DNA from: Halichoerus grypus
Lineage: Eukaryota > Chordata > Mammalia > Carnivora > Phocidae
Direction of reading: 5' to 3'
Assembly: GCF_964656455.1 (NCBI RefSeq)
Contig: NC_135722.1
Location: 47,252,628-47,316,627 of the forward strand
Length of the DNA: 64,000 bases
Below, piece by piece: positions 14,929 to 26,700 of this stretch. The notes beneath the pieces are model-generated. The model saw only the letters and a list, made by a program, of their open reading frames with translations, made no database searches and had not been told where the DNA came from. The position numbers and the translations under genes are program-made. Every line of letters starts with the position of its first letter. Within the stretch, counting starts at the first letter, position 1.

Positions 14929-15314
14929 TATATCAGTATAGAAGTGTATCAAATCAACACATATACACCTTAAACTTACACAGTGTTGTTACATGTCAAT
15001 TATATCTCAGTAAAGCTGGAAAAAAAGATTGGTATATAAAGTTCAATTACATTTCTATTCACAAGCAACCAACAATAGAAAATGTAATAAAAATGAAGAC
15101 ATGTAAAGCAGTATCCAAGAATATAGAATATCCAGGAATAAATCTAACATAAGATTCCTAAGACCTCTTTGGGTAAAGTTAGGAAATTTTATTGGAAAAC
15201 ATTGAAAAAGACTTAAATGAATAGATTGTGGTATGGTCTAACAATGGAATATTATATAGCAGTCCGAGTGATTAAATTACATGTAGTAATATCTATGAAG
15301 CAATGAAATTTATC

Positions 15315-15810
15315 TTTAAACTCATCATAGTTTTGTTAAGATATAATCTGCTCACTCTAAAATACACTGATTTTAAGTATATAGCCTGATGAATCTTTAT
15401 ATATGTATATATTTGTGTAACTACCAGCCAGAACAAAATATGGAACATTTCTGTCCCCAATCAGAAAGTTCCATTGTTCCCTTTTCCAGAGTGATTGGAC
15501 CATTCACCAGCAATGTGTGAGTTCTAGTTTTGCTCCCCATCTTCTCCAATGCTTATTATTGTCGATATTTTTTTAGATACTCTGGTAGATATGTAATAGC
15601 ATCTCATTGTGGTTTTAATCTGTATTTCCTGAATGACAAATGAAATTGGTCACCTTTATTTATGTTTATTGGTCTTTTGTTTATCTTCTTTTGTGAAACA
15701 CCTGTTCAGGTCTTTTTTCCCCCTCATTTTTTCTATTTGGTTTTATCTTTTACTTACTGATTTGTAGGAGTTCATTATTTTAGATAAATGAGCATTCTGT
15801 GACACACAAA
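15315..15810 (-). repeat. L1M LINE 3' part, antisense
   Basis: 'ttttgttaagatataatctgctcac' and 'agtatatagcctgatgaatc' resemble a reversed L1M 3'UTR. 'tagcatctcattgtggttttaatctgtatttcctgaatgac' then 'tcttttgtgaaacacctgttcagg' (in pieces) are the reversed ORF2 C-terminal region of L1. Confidence 0.75.
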
Positions 15811-16059
15811 TAAATATATATACAATAACAAGAAATGGAAGAAGCTGACTTACGGAAAAGAACATGGAAAGGATTACTGCAAATCCTTGCTCAAGGAGGT
15901 GGCTTTTGAAAAAGAATAGATCATTGGAAATTGGGGGTCTTGAAATGGATTCCCTGCAAACTCTATCCTTGCCCACATATCCCTTTGAAAGTCTTCATGT
16001 ACAGCCAGGTGTACACAGTTTGAAAAATGTTGGTTTGAATATATTGAGTTTGTTTTTAT

Positions 16060-16220
16060 TTTTCCAGCTTTATTGAGATATAATGGATGTATAACATTAT
16101 ATAAATTTCAGGTGTACAACATAATGGTTTGACATATGTATATATTGTGAAATGATTACCACAATTAGTTTAGTTAAAACATCCATCAGCTCACATGCTT
16201 ACAATTTTTTATCTTTTGAT
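16060..16220 (-). repeat. L1M 3'UTR fragment, antisense
   Basis: 'tttattgagatataatgg', 'ttcaggtgtacaacataatgg' and 'gtgaaatgattaccacaat' are hallmark words of the reversed L1M 3'UTR. Confidence 0.75.
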
Positions 16221-16699
16221 GGGAGCTTTTAAGATCTGTCTTAGCAACTTTCGAATATACGGTGCAGTAGAGAAGTCTCCACAAACACCTCTAGCTAGAA
16301 ATTCTTGGCAGGCAATTGGAAATTCACTTCTGTAATGGGGTAAATTACTAAATTTCTCAGGCTGCTTCCCCCTGAAGAATAGGAATATCAACACTAACCT
16401 TGTATGCTCATATAGTTGCTACACTTATCAAAGAAAATCACCGAGACGACTTTTAGGAATATTTTTAAAGCATGCAGTTGCTTACTTCAGTGGTCATTAT
16501 TACCTTGATATGCTGCTGCCGAGCACTCACTGAGGCCCGGTAGGGTGAGTTTGGCGGTTTTACCGGGTGCCACCAGTTCATGTGGGTATCTGCAACTTAC
16601 ATTGTTTCTTTTCCTACTGTAATGTACATTAATTACTAGTCATATAAAGGTAATAGCTGAGATTACCCTGGTAAGTGATTTAAATGGTAAACAAAAAAG

Positions 16700-17290
16700 G
16701 AAGAATAACTTTTCTTCCTCCATCCCCTCATTCCCTCACACTAAAGATAGCCTTTGTTAAGTCTCTATGCATTCTTTCAAAAGTAATTCTATGCATTTTT
16801 ATGTATATACCTTACACAAGCGGGTTCATATTATGCAAGCTATTCTTTTCTACCTAATGTATCTTGGAAAGATTTCTTTATTTTTTAAAAAGCAGCATTG
16901 GATCCCAAATTATGGATACACTATTATTTTCTAAGTAGTCCCCTATGAATATGGAACATGTAAATTGTTTCAGATTATTTCTATTATAGCAGTGGTACAA
17001 CAAATGTTCTTATAAATATATGTTTGCATGCTGTGCTATCAGGTGAATTCTTAACAGTGGACTTACTGGTCAGAGAGGAGGTGCATTATACATTTTGATA
17101 GGTTATTGCTAATTTGCCCTCCCATAAAAAGCCAGTAAGTGAGAAAGCCTGTTTGCCCACACCCTCACCAACACAGAGTATTACAAAACTTAAAGTTATG
17201 TCCATCTATTAAGTGAAGATTGGCATCTCATTGTTTTGATTTGGGTTTTGTTAACTTTGTGAAGTTGAGCAGCCTTTTACGTTTTTTTTA
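16700..17290 (-). repeat. L1M LINE ORF2 C-terminal region, antisense
   Basis: 'tcttaacagtggacttactgg', 'gcccacaccctcaccaacac' and 'ggcatctcattgttttgattt' correspond to the reversed 3' end of L1 ORF2 (compare 'catccttgccaacac' and 'tggtatctcattgtgg'). It is strongly decayed. Confidence 0.65.
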
Positions 17291-17483
17291 TAAAGTGATT
17301 ATTCCATTTTCCTATTGAAAAAAATTTTATTCCTAGGTGTCAACTATACTTAAGTAAAAAAAAAAAAAAACAAAACAACTTAGGAATATTACAAAATAAA
17401 GAGTTCTGGCTATTTACAAAAAGTGGAAATGATGACCAGAAGCTAAAGACCTAGAATGTTTCCTTTTAGCTTTGCCATTTTTT

Positions 17484-17682
17484 AAAAAAGATTTTATTTA
17501 TTTATTTGACAAAGAGAAAGAGCGAGCGAGAGAAAGCACAAGCAGGGGGAAGGGCAGAGGGAGAGGGAGAAGCAGGCTCCCCGCTGAGCAGGGAGCCCAC
17601 ATGGGACTCAATCCCAGGACTCCCGGGATCATGACCTGAGCCAAAGGCAGATGCTTAACCAGCTGAGCCACCCAGGTGCCCC
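17484..17682 (-). mobile_element. CAN-SINE, antisense
   Basis: An AAGATTTTATTTATTTATTTG tail, GAGAAAG-rich middle and reversed head GAGCCACCCAGGTGCCCC are all present. The flanking 9-bp TAGCTTTGC is duplicated at 17467-17475 and 17683-17691, and the following bases are similar but diverged. Confidence 0.92.
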
Positions 17683-17732
17683 TAGCTTTGCTAATTTTAT
17701 GTTTCATACCACCTCACCCCAGCTCATAAATA

Positions 17733-17830
17733 TCATTCGTTCATTCATTCATTCATTCAAAACTACTCATTAAATACTTACTGTTTATAAAATACTGATA
17801 GTCACAGTCCTTGAACAGGCGAAGTATGTT
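17733..17830 (-). repeat. L2 3' end with (ATTC)n, antisense
   Basis: (ATTC)n TTCATTCATTCATTCATTC followed by 'actcattaaatacttactg' reads as the reversed L2 tail. Confidence 0.55.
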
Positions 17831-18626
17831 AGATAGGGACATATGTTTAGATCTCCAATTTTGGTCTCCACTTAATACTAAGGTATTAAATCAAATCTTA
17901 GTATTTGCCAATGCTTCTTCTCCATGAGTATTCATTTTTCCATTTTTCAAAATAAAATAGTCTCAACCCTCTGTTAGTTAACCAAGTAGAAGTTTAGTAA
18001 CCAGAATGTTGGTGTTCTACTTTTGAAAGCCTCAGATTATTGACCTGTTACTGCTGCCTTCTTGCCATTTACTACTTCACAGTTGATAAGTTCAGTATCT
18101 GACTCTGATTACAGCCAGTAAAAGGAATTCAGAGGTTAGCGTCCTGATAGTGAAATGACATACACTTTACAGTGTCTGCCCTAATAATTCTGCCCATTTT
18201 TGTTTGTTGGTTGGTTCATTTGTAATTTCTGTTGAACCTAGAAGGCTCATGACACATAGCCCTGGCCCACTTATTCATAGGTCTGTCCAAGCATTTGATA
18301 CAATTCCTCCTCCAGCTGCTAGCAAGCAAGAAGGGGGTAGTCTAGTAAGTTATTGACTGGACTTCAGACTTTGTGCCCTGTTTGATATCACACATGAATG
18401 TAGGAAGCAAAGAGTTAAAGATTTCCAAATAGTAGGGTGTTTCTGAGGGGATAATGTCCTATTCTGAATCCTTTCTCTTCTTCACAATCTCTGTGGAATG
18501 AGAAATAGGGTCATTTCTTTGAGTACAAAGGCACTCTACTTTAGGCATATAGAGTATCAGTCATCAAGCTCTTACGTGTATTATGAGCATTTGAAAGATT
18601 GCTAGAGATGCAGATTCAAGATAATA

Positions 18627-19649
18627 CAGGGAATCCTTGCTTTGTATAGTAGCGCAGGACCATAAAAATAACAATGCAGGTTGAAACTGCAAAAGGGTCT
18701 TAATAATTATTGGGGAAAATTACTATTGTTCCATGCCCTTTAAAAATTTTTGTTACATAATAAAAACTAACTGTTGGTTCTAATACTTGGAAAATGAAAC
18801 AAAAGGAAAACTGATTTTTCTTAGTGCATTGTAATTTAAAACATTAGAAATATTAAGAACTAAAGTGTCTTATTTTTTTCAGAAAAACTTATCAAAATCA
18901 GTTTAAACAGTGCTTACCTTCTTCTCCTTGTCCTATAACTTACAATACAGAGGGGAGCATCTTTTTTTATACTTCAGTGAGTTCTAATACTGTTCTCTAA
19001 GTTTGGATCAACTTCCAACATCTTATCCTTTGTGCTTTCAATGTCATGAATTATCTCTGAAAATCCTTTAAATGATACCTTCTTTGCGGGCATCACTTTC
19101 TCCGGGGCACCTCTGTCCTTTCTGCACACCACTTTCCTCTCATTTCTGTTCATAAGTTTGCCTTCACCAGGTTCCTTTGGTTGCATATCTAGGTTCTCTC
19201 AAACGGTGGCAGTGGCAGTTTCCAAGGTCAGCTACTTCTTCTGTTACTCCATTGACATTTGATTCAGATTTCACTTCCAGCATGATCACTTTTCATCTAC
19301 TTGATGCACTTTCATCTTAGCTGGCAGATTCCTGGGGAGGCAAGGAGGCAACACGACTGCATACTTTGCTGTCTGTGTGTGAACTGAGTAGCGGATGCCC
19401 AGTGTCCCGTCACCAACAGACCATGAAAGAAGTGACATGACTCGTCACTGATCACATTGCACATCTGTAATTTACATGGTGATTGTGGCTGGAAGAGCTA
19501 GCAGTGAACTTCGAAGTTGATGTAATTATTGTTAACATACCACGGTGACTGAAATTTGAACTATGTTATTGGGGGACTGAGATTATTTGTAACTAAGTCA
19601 TGATGACTGAAATTCATGCATATCAGCACTGTGCAAAGCAAGGACTGAC
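18627..19649 (-). mobile_element. Tigger-like DNA transposon, copy 1, nearly full length
   Basis: Both ends share an inverted TCCTTGCTTTG core (left at 18632-18643, right as CAAAGCAAGGA at 19634-19643), and TA dinucleotides abut both ends. On the reverse strand a short remnant at 18974-19186 reads FSEIIHDIESTKDKMLEVDP, and the same peptide recurs in the copy at 57040. The wording resembles a Tigger/CENP-B-type transposase C-terminus. At about 1 kb it is an internally deleted, non-autonomous copy. The family name is from resemblance only. Confidence 0.7.
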
Positions 19650-19799
19650 TAAACAAATGGGCTGTCACAGGGTACTAATGGGATAGGATTTCTGTAGTAA
19701 TTACAGTTTTGTTGGGTATGCTGGTTTTACATTGGGCTCACTCTTTTTAAGGGCTTTTTGGAAGTGACTTACAGAATGCAAATGTTTAATTTGCTATTT

Positions 19800-20075
19800 A
19801 TATCAGGATAGGCTAAATTATGCTGTGGTAACAAATGACCCCCAAATCTCAGTGGTCTCGATGCCATGGCACAGATTGGCTGGGAGGAGGGGAGGAGGCT
19901 TCGTTTTACTTGGTCCTCACTCAGGGACCCAGGCTGAGGGAGGCTCCATCTCTGTGCTTCTATAGTTACGAAGGTAGGGATAGGGAACATGATAAATTAC
20001 ACGCTATCTCTTATAGTTTCCACCCAGAAATGATATATACTATTTCCAATAACATTTCACTGGCCAAAAAAGTCA
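19800..20075 (+). repeat. Ancient interspersed repeat, family uncertain
   Basis: 'atcaggataggctaaattatgctgtggtaacaaatgacccc', 'aaatctcagtgg', 'tcctcactcagggacccaggctgagggagg' and 'catttcactggcc' are words of a common mammalian repeat that I recognise but cannot name with certainty. The quoted blocks occur in that order on the + strand. Confidence 0.5.
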
Positions 20076-20369
20076 CATAGTCATATCCCAAAAGATATAG
20101 AGAACAGAATTCTACAACATGCCTAGAAGAAAGGATATTGTGATTACATGAAAATTAGGGACAAAGGTCAGGATGAAACCAGAAAGTTGTAATAGAGGCT
20201 AGATGGATCATAAGGATCAAACAGGGCTATTGGCAGAGCCCTGGAGGTCAGAACTCTTTCAGATGAGCGATCAGAGACTCTACTATTCTAGACAATTCCA
20301 ACTCTTTTATGGTCTCAAGACTCAGTCTATATTTCATCTGAGTTTAAGCTGACAACATTTTTTAAAGTT

Positions 20370-20505
20370 CTGGCATGCTTGACAGAGATGACTCTCAAAT
20401 TGAGCCTTGGAGGAAATGTAGGCTGTGGGTTGGCAGAAGGCATGGTAAGGGCATTTTGGGAGTGAATGGGTAGAGGATGCTATGGGTAGATGTAACCAAA
20501 AGCAG
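20370..20505 (-). repeat. L2 LINE fragment, antisense
   Basis: 'gactctcaaattgagccttgg', 'ggttggcagaaggcatgg' and 'gggcattttgggagtg' follow the reversed L2 pattern '...gagctgagtcttgaagg...gggcattccaggcagag'. Confidence 0.5.
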
Positions 20506-21570
20506 GATGCTATGAAAGTAGTAAGAATATAGAACTTCTTAAAACAGGATGAAATAGAAGAACCACGAGGAATTAGTTGCATAATGATCCTCAGTTATTA
20601 CCGTTCTATACTTAATGTGTGTCTATGTCTTTAACCACAAATATGTTAAACTCTACAAATCCTCAACAGTGTACTCAGATGTCTACCCTTAAAGTGCTCT
20701 GTTTCATAGTATTCTGCGTCACTGATGCTTAATGCTTCAATCCACCCACATACCAAATTAACATAGAATCACTTCATAGCTGTGCCCACACTTGTATTTC
20801 CCATTTTAATCTAAATGTGATCTAAACTTGTCTAAACCTTCTCTACTAGTCTGTGTTCCTAGGAGCAAAAATATTTAAAGCATACCTACTCTCTCAGGAG
20901 CCATTTGAGACTGCATTCATGTATTTCTTGGCATTAAGTGGAATATTATTTTTGAGAAAAACATTATTAATATAAAACAGTCAATTTTGGTTTGGTATGG
21001 TCACATTTGGGATTAAAGCAGTGTGCTGAATCAGTTATAATCATGGCCACTTTATATTTAAATCTTCCAGTCAACTAAAAAACTTTCAAATCAAACATCT
21101 CTCTTCTTGGACACAGTGTTTAACTACTTAATGAGTTTAGCTTTCCTACCTGGAGATTTTGATGTTATATAAGCTTGCCCTTAGTGTTGGACCCACCAGA
21201 CTGGGGGCAACTTTTTTCCTTCTTTCTGCTTCCCTGTTAGTTTTCTAAGAGTCGCTCTATAAGGGGGTCTTCGGATTCCAGGGAATTCCCACGTCTAGTG
21301 TCCTTTGCATGAGCATGTTGCATTGTTCTTTCAAACCCTAATATTTCCCCCCAAACCCTAACCTGTTGCACATGATCTCAGTCAAGAGGCATGAGCCATA
21401 TCAGCACAGGGAGGATGCTCCAAAGGGCAACAGAAGTTTTGCTGTTTATTCAGCATTTTAGTTTTTCCAAGTGACTTACTGAATTTAGGAAGATGTATTA
21501 CTCGAAGTTGTAAAAATCTTTTCAATTTTCTAAACTGTTTCTAACACCAAAAATTCATTGTTAATATTAG
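20506..21570 (+). other. STK33 intron end, nothing recognised
   Basis: Ordinary AT-rich intron. It ends in TTAATATTAG, a weak acceptor with a poor polypyrimidine tract, directly before the next coding exon. Confidence 0.5.
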
Positions 21571-21777
21571 GGCAATACGCTTTCTTCAGCAAGACCAGCC
21601 AATGTGTTAGAAATGATGAAGGAATGGAAAAATAACCCAGAGAGTGATGAGGAAAATACAACAGATCAAAAGGACAACTGGTCCATTCAAGAGAAGTTGA
21701 AAGATTACCAACCCGGCAGCCCCAGTGGAAATGTCCAGGATATCAGTAGCACCTCAGATGAAGAGGAGGAGAAACAG
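21571..21777 (+). CDS. STK33: STK33 C-terminal linker exon
   Basis: This 207-bp exon is 69 whole codons, phase 0 at both ends. It begins GNTLSSARPANVLEMMKEWK, continues through NNPESDEENTTDQKDNWSIQ, and ends in STSDEEEEKQ. The VLEMMKEWKNNPES block follows the kinase domain in STK33. The rest is hydrophilic and probably disordered, with an acidic SDEEEE cluster that would suit casein kinase 2 (inference). The acceptor AG is at 21569-21570 and the donor GTAGGAGG begins at 21778. The donor is weaker than the other two because it lacks the AAGT consensus. Compared with my memory of human STK33, the segment before the acidic cluster (YQPGSPSGNVQDISS) is the most divergent part. Confidence 0.94.
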
Positions 21778-22006
21778 GTAGGAGGGACCAACAGAACAAG
21801 TAGGAAGAACAATTGTTCCATTTCTCCAAACTGTAAAATATTTTCACAACACTTGGAACAACTTTTGCAACTCTGTCTTTTTTTGTTTTTGGTCTGTAAG
21901 GAAGGACCTACATGACAAAGCAAGTAAAGTTCTCACCTCTCTTAATGCTATTGTGATTTAGCAGGGTAGCCTACATGTTTATTCTAAGATCTATGATTAT
22001 GTCGGG

Positions 22007-22225
22007 CAGGGGTCTGCAAACTTTTCCCATAAAGGAACAGAGAGTAAATATTTTAGGCTTTGTGGGTCCTAATAGTCTGTGTCACAACTTCTCACCTCTG
22101 ATGTGACAGTATGAAAATAGGCATAGACAGCAAATGAATGAGCATGGCCACGTACCAACGAAACTTTATTTACAAAAACGGATGGTGTGTGATATTTGGC
22201 CCATGGGTCAAAGTTAATAATTTTG
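22007..22225 (+). mobile_element. MER1-type hAT-Charlie non-autonomous element
   Basis: The start CAGGGGTCTGCAAACTTTT and internal 'aaatattttaggctttgtggg' are present. 'gaaactttatttacaaaaac' and 'gatatttggcccatggg' also follow the consensus of a common hAT MITE. The right end is degraded. The exact subfamily is not certain. Confidence 0.8.
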
Positions 22226-22550
22226 TGCTTTACCAGGCTATACAACCTGGAATGATTTTATGTGTTATCTAGGAAAAGATTTTTTACATTATCCAGTTAT
22301 TTGTTTGCAATTTTATGATAACTAAAACTATTTATATAGGTTTATCATTTTGCCTTATTAGATCTAAAAGAGCTTTATTCTTTTTGGTGAATATAATTCA
22401 GTAACATTTGATTAATTCCAGACAGTGTTCTACTAACCAGATATCCTAGCAATGTACCCAAAGTGTTTTTTCTTTTGTTTCTATGTTTATGGAAAATTTT
22501 TCTGTGGGTTTGTTCTCTTGAATATCTTGAAATATCTCAAGATATTTCTT

Positions 22551-22750
22551 TTTTTTTTTTTTAAGATTTTATTTGTTTATTTGACAGAGAGAGAGACAGT
22601 GAAAGGGGGAACACAAGCAGGGGAAGTGGGAGAGGGAGAAGCAGGCTCCCCGCTGAGCAGGGAGCCCGATGTGGGGCTCGATCCCAGGACCCTGGGATCA
22701 TGACCTGAGCCGAAGGCAGACGCTTAACGACTGAGCCACCCAGGCACCCC
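22551..22750 (-). mobile_element. CAN-SINE, antisense
   Basis: A T12 stretch and AAGATTTTATTTGTTTATTTG tail, GAGAGAGACAG and ACACAAGCAGG middle, and reversed head GAGCCACCCAGGCACCCC are present. The 17-bp target duplication ATCTCAAGATATT(T/C)CTT lies at 22534-22550 and 22751-22767 with one mismatch. Confidence 0.96.
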
Positions 22751-22767
22751 ATCTCAAGATATTCCTT

Positions 22768-23230
22768 ATCTTGAAATCTAGTGAACATATTTGAATTCTT
22801 TTTTAATAATTTAGTGTCCTGCCAGTGGGGGCTGTGTTCACCTCAGGGCAGCCCCGACCCCGTGAGGAGCTGTTACTTTCTGGCTCTCTGAGGCGTAGCG
22901 TAGGCAGAGTGCTGCTCAGGCCTGAGAGGGTCGGTTCTGAGCTGCGCCCAGGAAGGTGCTTTGCTGCCTGCCCCTCCCATGCTAACAAGGCCATCAGAAA
23001 CCTGCAGAAAGAGACTTGGTAGAGTGATCTACTGGTTGATTTTGACTTACTGGTTGAGAACTTCTTCATCTACTTGATAGCAAATGTCTAGATAATAAGT
23101 TTAACATTTAATGACTCAGCTATTTTGAAATATTTCTTGTGCTAAGAAATTACTTCTTTTCTTTCAAATCTTCATTAGCAACAGTAAATAGTGGAGTATA
23201 AAGTTCTCAAGTGATAACTGAAAATAGAGC
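22768..23230. other. STK33 intron between SINE and L1
   Basis: A moderately GC-rich stretch at 22810-23020 contains overlapping short open frames on both strands. I recognise no product and no repeat. Confidence 0.4.
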
Positions 23231-23253
23231 TTTCCATTTTCTCTTTTTTTTTT

Positions 23254-23757
23254 AACTCTGATTTTTTTATTTTTTGAGTTGTTGCACAAAGGCACTTTTT
23301 TAATTGTTGTGTTAATCACCATACATTACATCATTAGTTTTTGATGTAGTTTCCATGATTCATTGTTTGTGCATAACACCCAGTGCTCCATGCAGAACGT
23401 GCCCTCTTTAATACCCATCACCAGGCTAACCCATCCTCCCACCCCCCTCCCCTCTAGAACCCTCAGTTTGTTTTTCAGAGTCCATCATCTCTCATGGTTC
23501 GTCTCCCCCTCCGATTTCCCCCCCTTCATTCTTCCCCTCCTGCTATCTTCTTTTTTTTTTTCTTAACATATATTGCATTATTTGTTTCAGAGGTACAGAT
23601 CTGTGATTCAACAGTTTTGCACAATTCACAGTGCTCACCATAGCACATACCCTCCCCAGTGTCTATCACCCAGCCACCCCATCCCTCCCACCCCACCCCC
23701 CACTCCAGCAACGCTCAGTTTGTTCCCTGAGATTAAAAATTCCTCATATCAGTGAGG
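23254..23757 (-). repeat. L1 3'UTR
   Basis: The reverse strand holds the two typical carnivore L1 3'UTR blocks. One is recognisable by 'gtgttaatcaccatacattac' and 'cataacacccagtgctccatg', the other by 'acatatattgcattatttg' and 'catagcacataccctccccag' (given as + strand words). A T10 run separates them near 23551. Confidence 0.85.
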
Positions 23758-26700
23758 TCATATGATACATGTCTTTCTCTGATTTATTTCGCTCAGCATA
23801 ACACCCTCCAGTTCCATCCACGTCGTTGCAAATGGCAAGATCTCATTCCTTTTGATGGCTGCATAATATTCCATTGTATATATATACCACATCTTCTTTA
23901 TCCATTCATCTGTCGATGGACATCTTGGCTCTTTCCACAGTTTGGCTATTGTGGACATTGCTGCTATAAACATCGGGGTGCACGTACCACTTCGGATCCC
24001 TACATTTGTATCTTTGGGGTAAATACCCAGTAGTGCAATTGCTGGATCGTATGGAAACTCTATTTTCAACTTTTTGAGGAACCTCCATACTGTTTTCCAG
24101 AGTGGCTGCACCAGCTCTCATTCCCACCTACAGTGTAGGAGGGTTCCCCTTTCTCTGCATCCCCGCCAACATCTGTCGTTTCCTGACTTGTTAATTTTAG
24201 CCATTCTGACTGGTGTGAGGTGGTATCTCATTAAGGTTTTGATTTGGATTTCCCTGATGCCGAGCGATGTTGAGCATTTTTTCATGTGTCTATTGGCCAT
24301 TTGGATGTCTTCTTTGGAAAAATGTCTGTTCATGTCTTCTGCCCATTTCTTGATTGGATTCTTTGTTCTTTGGGTGTTGAGTTTGATAAGTTCTTGATAG
24401 ATTTTGGATACTAGCCCTTTATCTGATAGGTCATTTGCAAATATCTTCTCCCATTCTGTCGGTTGTCTTTTGGTTTTGTTGACTGTTTCTTTTGCTGTGC
24501 AAAAGCTTTTTATCTTGATGAAGTCCCAATAGTTCATTTTTGCCCTTGCTTCCCTTGCCTTTGGCGATGTTTCTAGGAAGAAGTTGCTGCGGCTGAGGTC
24601 GAAGAGGTTGCTGCCTGCGTTCTCCTTTAGAATTTGATGGACTCCTGTCTCACATTGAGGTCTTTCAACCATTTCGAGTCTATTTTTGTGTGTGGTGTAA
24701 GGAAATGGTCCAGTTTCATTCTTCTGCATGTGGCTGTCCAATTTTCCCAACACCATTTGTTGAAGAGACTGTCTTTTTTCCATTGGACATTCTTTCCTGC
24801 TTTGTCAAAGATGAGTTGACCATAGAGTTGAGGGTCCATTTCTGGGCTCTCTATTCTGTTCCATTGATCTATATGTCTGTTTTTGTGCCAGTACCATACT
24901 GTCTTGATGATGACAGCTTTGTAGTAGAGCTGGAAGTCCGGAATTGTGATGCCGCCAGCTTTGCTTTTCTTTTTCAACATTCCTCTGGCTATGCGGGGTC
25001 TTTTCTGGTTCCATACAAATTTTAGGATTATTTGTTCCATTTCTTTGAAAAAAGTGGATGGTATTTTGATGGGGATTGCATTGAATGTGTAGATTGCTCT
25101 AGGTAGCATTGACATCTTCACAATATTTGTTCTTCCAATCCTTAAGCATGGAATGTTTTTCCATTTCTTTGTGTCTTCCTCAATTTGTTTCATGAGTATT
25201 TTATAGTTTTCTGAGTACAGATCCTTTGCCTCTTTGGTTAGATTTATTCTTAGGTATCTTATGGTTTTGGGTGCGATTGTAAATGGGATATACTCCTTAA
25301 TTTCTCTTTCTTCTGTCTTGTTGTTGGTGTATAGGAATGCCACTGACTTCTGTGCATTGATTTTCTATCCTGCCACTTTACTGAGTTCTAGCAGTTTTGG
25401 GGTAGAGTCTTTGGGGTTTTCCACATAAAGTATCATATCATCTGCAAACAGTGAGAGTTTGACTTCTTCTTCGCCAATTTGGATGCCTTTCATTTCTTTT
25501 TGTTGTCTGATTGCTGTGGCTAGGACTTCTAATACTATGTTGATTACTATGTAATTCTCCTTTTTGATGGGGTCTTTGTCTGGTTTTGGGATCAAGGTAA
25601 TGGTGGCCTCATAAAACTAGTTTGGAAGTTTTCCTTCCATTTCTATTTTTCGGAACAGTTTCAGAAGAATAGGTATTAATTCTTCTTTAAATGTTTGGTA
25701 GAATTCCCCTAGGAAGCTATCTGGCCCTGGGCTTTTGTTTGTTGGGAGATTTCTGATGACTGCTTCAATTTCCTTAGTGGTTATAGGTCTGTTCAGGTTT
25801 TCTATTTCTTCCTGGTTCAGTTTTGGTAGTTGATACATCTCTAGGAATGCATCCATTTCTTCCAGGTTATCTAATTTGCTGGCATATAGTTGCTCATAAT
25901 ATGTTCTTATAATTGTTTGTATTTCTTTGGTGTTGGTTGTGATCTCTCCTCTTTCATTCATGATTTTGTTGATTTGGGTCCTTTCTCTTTTCTTTTTGAT
26001 AAGTCTGGCCAGGGGTTTATCAATCTTGTTAATTCTTTCAAAGAACCAGCTCCTAGTTTCGTTGATCTGTTCTACTGTTCTTTTGGTTTCTATTTCATTG
26101 ATTTCTGCTCTGATCTTTATTATTTCTCTTCTCCTGCTGGGTTTAGGCTTTATTTGCTGTTCTTTCTCCAGGTCCTTTAGGTGTAGGGTTGGGTTGTGTA
26201 CTTGAGACCTTTCTTGTTTCTTGAGAAAGGCTTGTATTGCTATATACTTTCCTCTTAGGACTGCCTTTGCTGCATCCCAAAGATTTTGAACAGTTGTGTT
26301 TTCATTTTCATTGGTTTCCATGAATTTTTTTAATTCTTCTTTAATTTCCTGGTTGACCCATTCATTCTTTAGTACGATGCTCTTTAGCCTCCATGTATTT
26401 GAGTTCTTTCCGACTTTCCTCTTGTGATTGAATTCTAGTTTCAAAGCATTGTGGTCTGAAAATAGGCAGGGAATGATCCCAATCTTTTGGTACCAGTTGA
26501 GACCTGATTTGTGACCTAGGATGTGATCTATTCTGGAGAATGTTCCATGGGCACTAGAGAAGAATGTGTATTCCATCGCTTTGGGATGGAATGTTCTGAA
26601 TATGTCTGTGAAGTCCGTTTGGTCCAGTGTGTCATTTAAAGTCTTTATTTCCTTGTTGATCTTTTGCTTAGATGATCTGTCCATTTCAGTGAGGGGGTGT

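Larger units (their letters stand above)
10490..15310 (+). repeat. Ancient L1M/HAL1-like LINE, sense, with nested insertions
   Basis: The order of decayed blocks is that of an L1: a 5' segment ('ccaagatgctgaattagcacagattac') and an A-rich ORF1 zone (11300-12000). An endonuclease-like block follows at 12690-12720 ('gtgggagattttaatgcac'). RT-like text appears at 14080-14440 ('accttaaacaaaatattagcaaa', 'tatgatcatttcaaaggaaat') and later ORF2 text at 15030-15240. No frame is open for long. Three younger insertions sit within it: an L1 3' fragment at 13685, a MER44-like element at 14616, and an L1 tail ending in 'ctcagtaaagctgg' near 15020. The limits are approximate. Confidence 0.65.

Noticed and set aside
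21604..21915. Single open frame running from the STK33 linker exon past 21777
   Set aside because: Codons match STK33 only up to KQ at 21777, where a GT donor begins. The rest is intron read-through.
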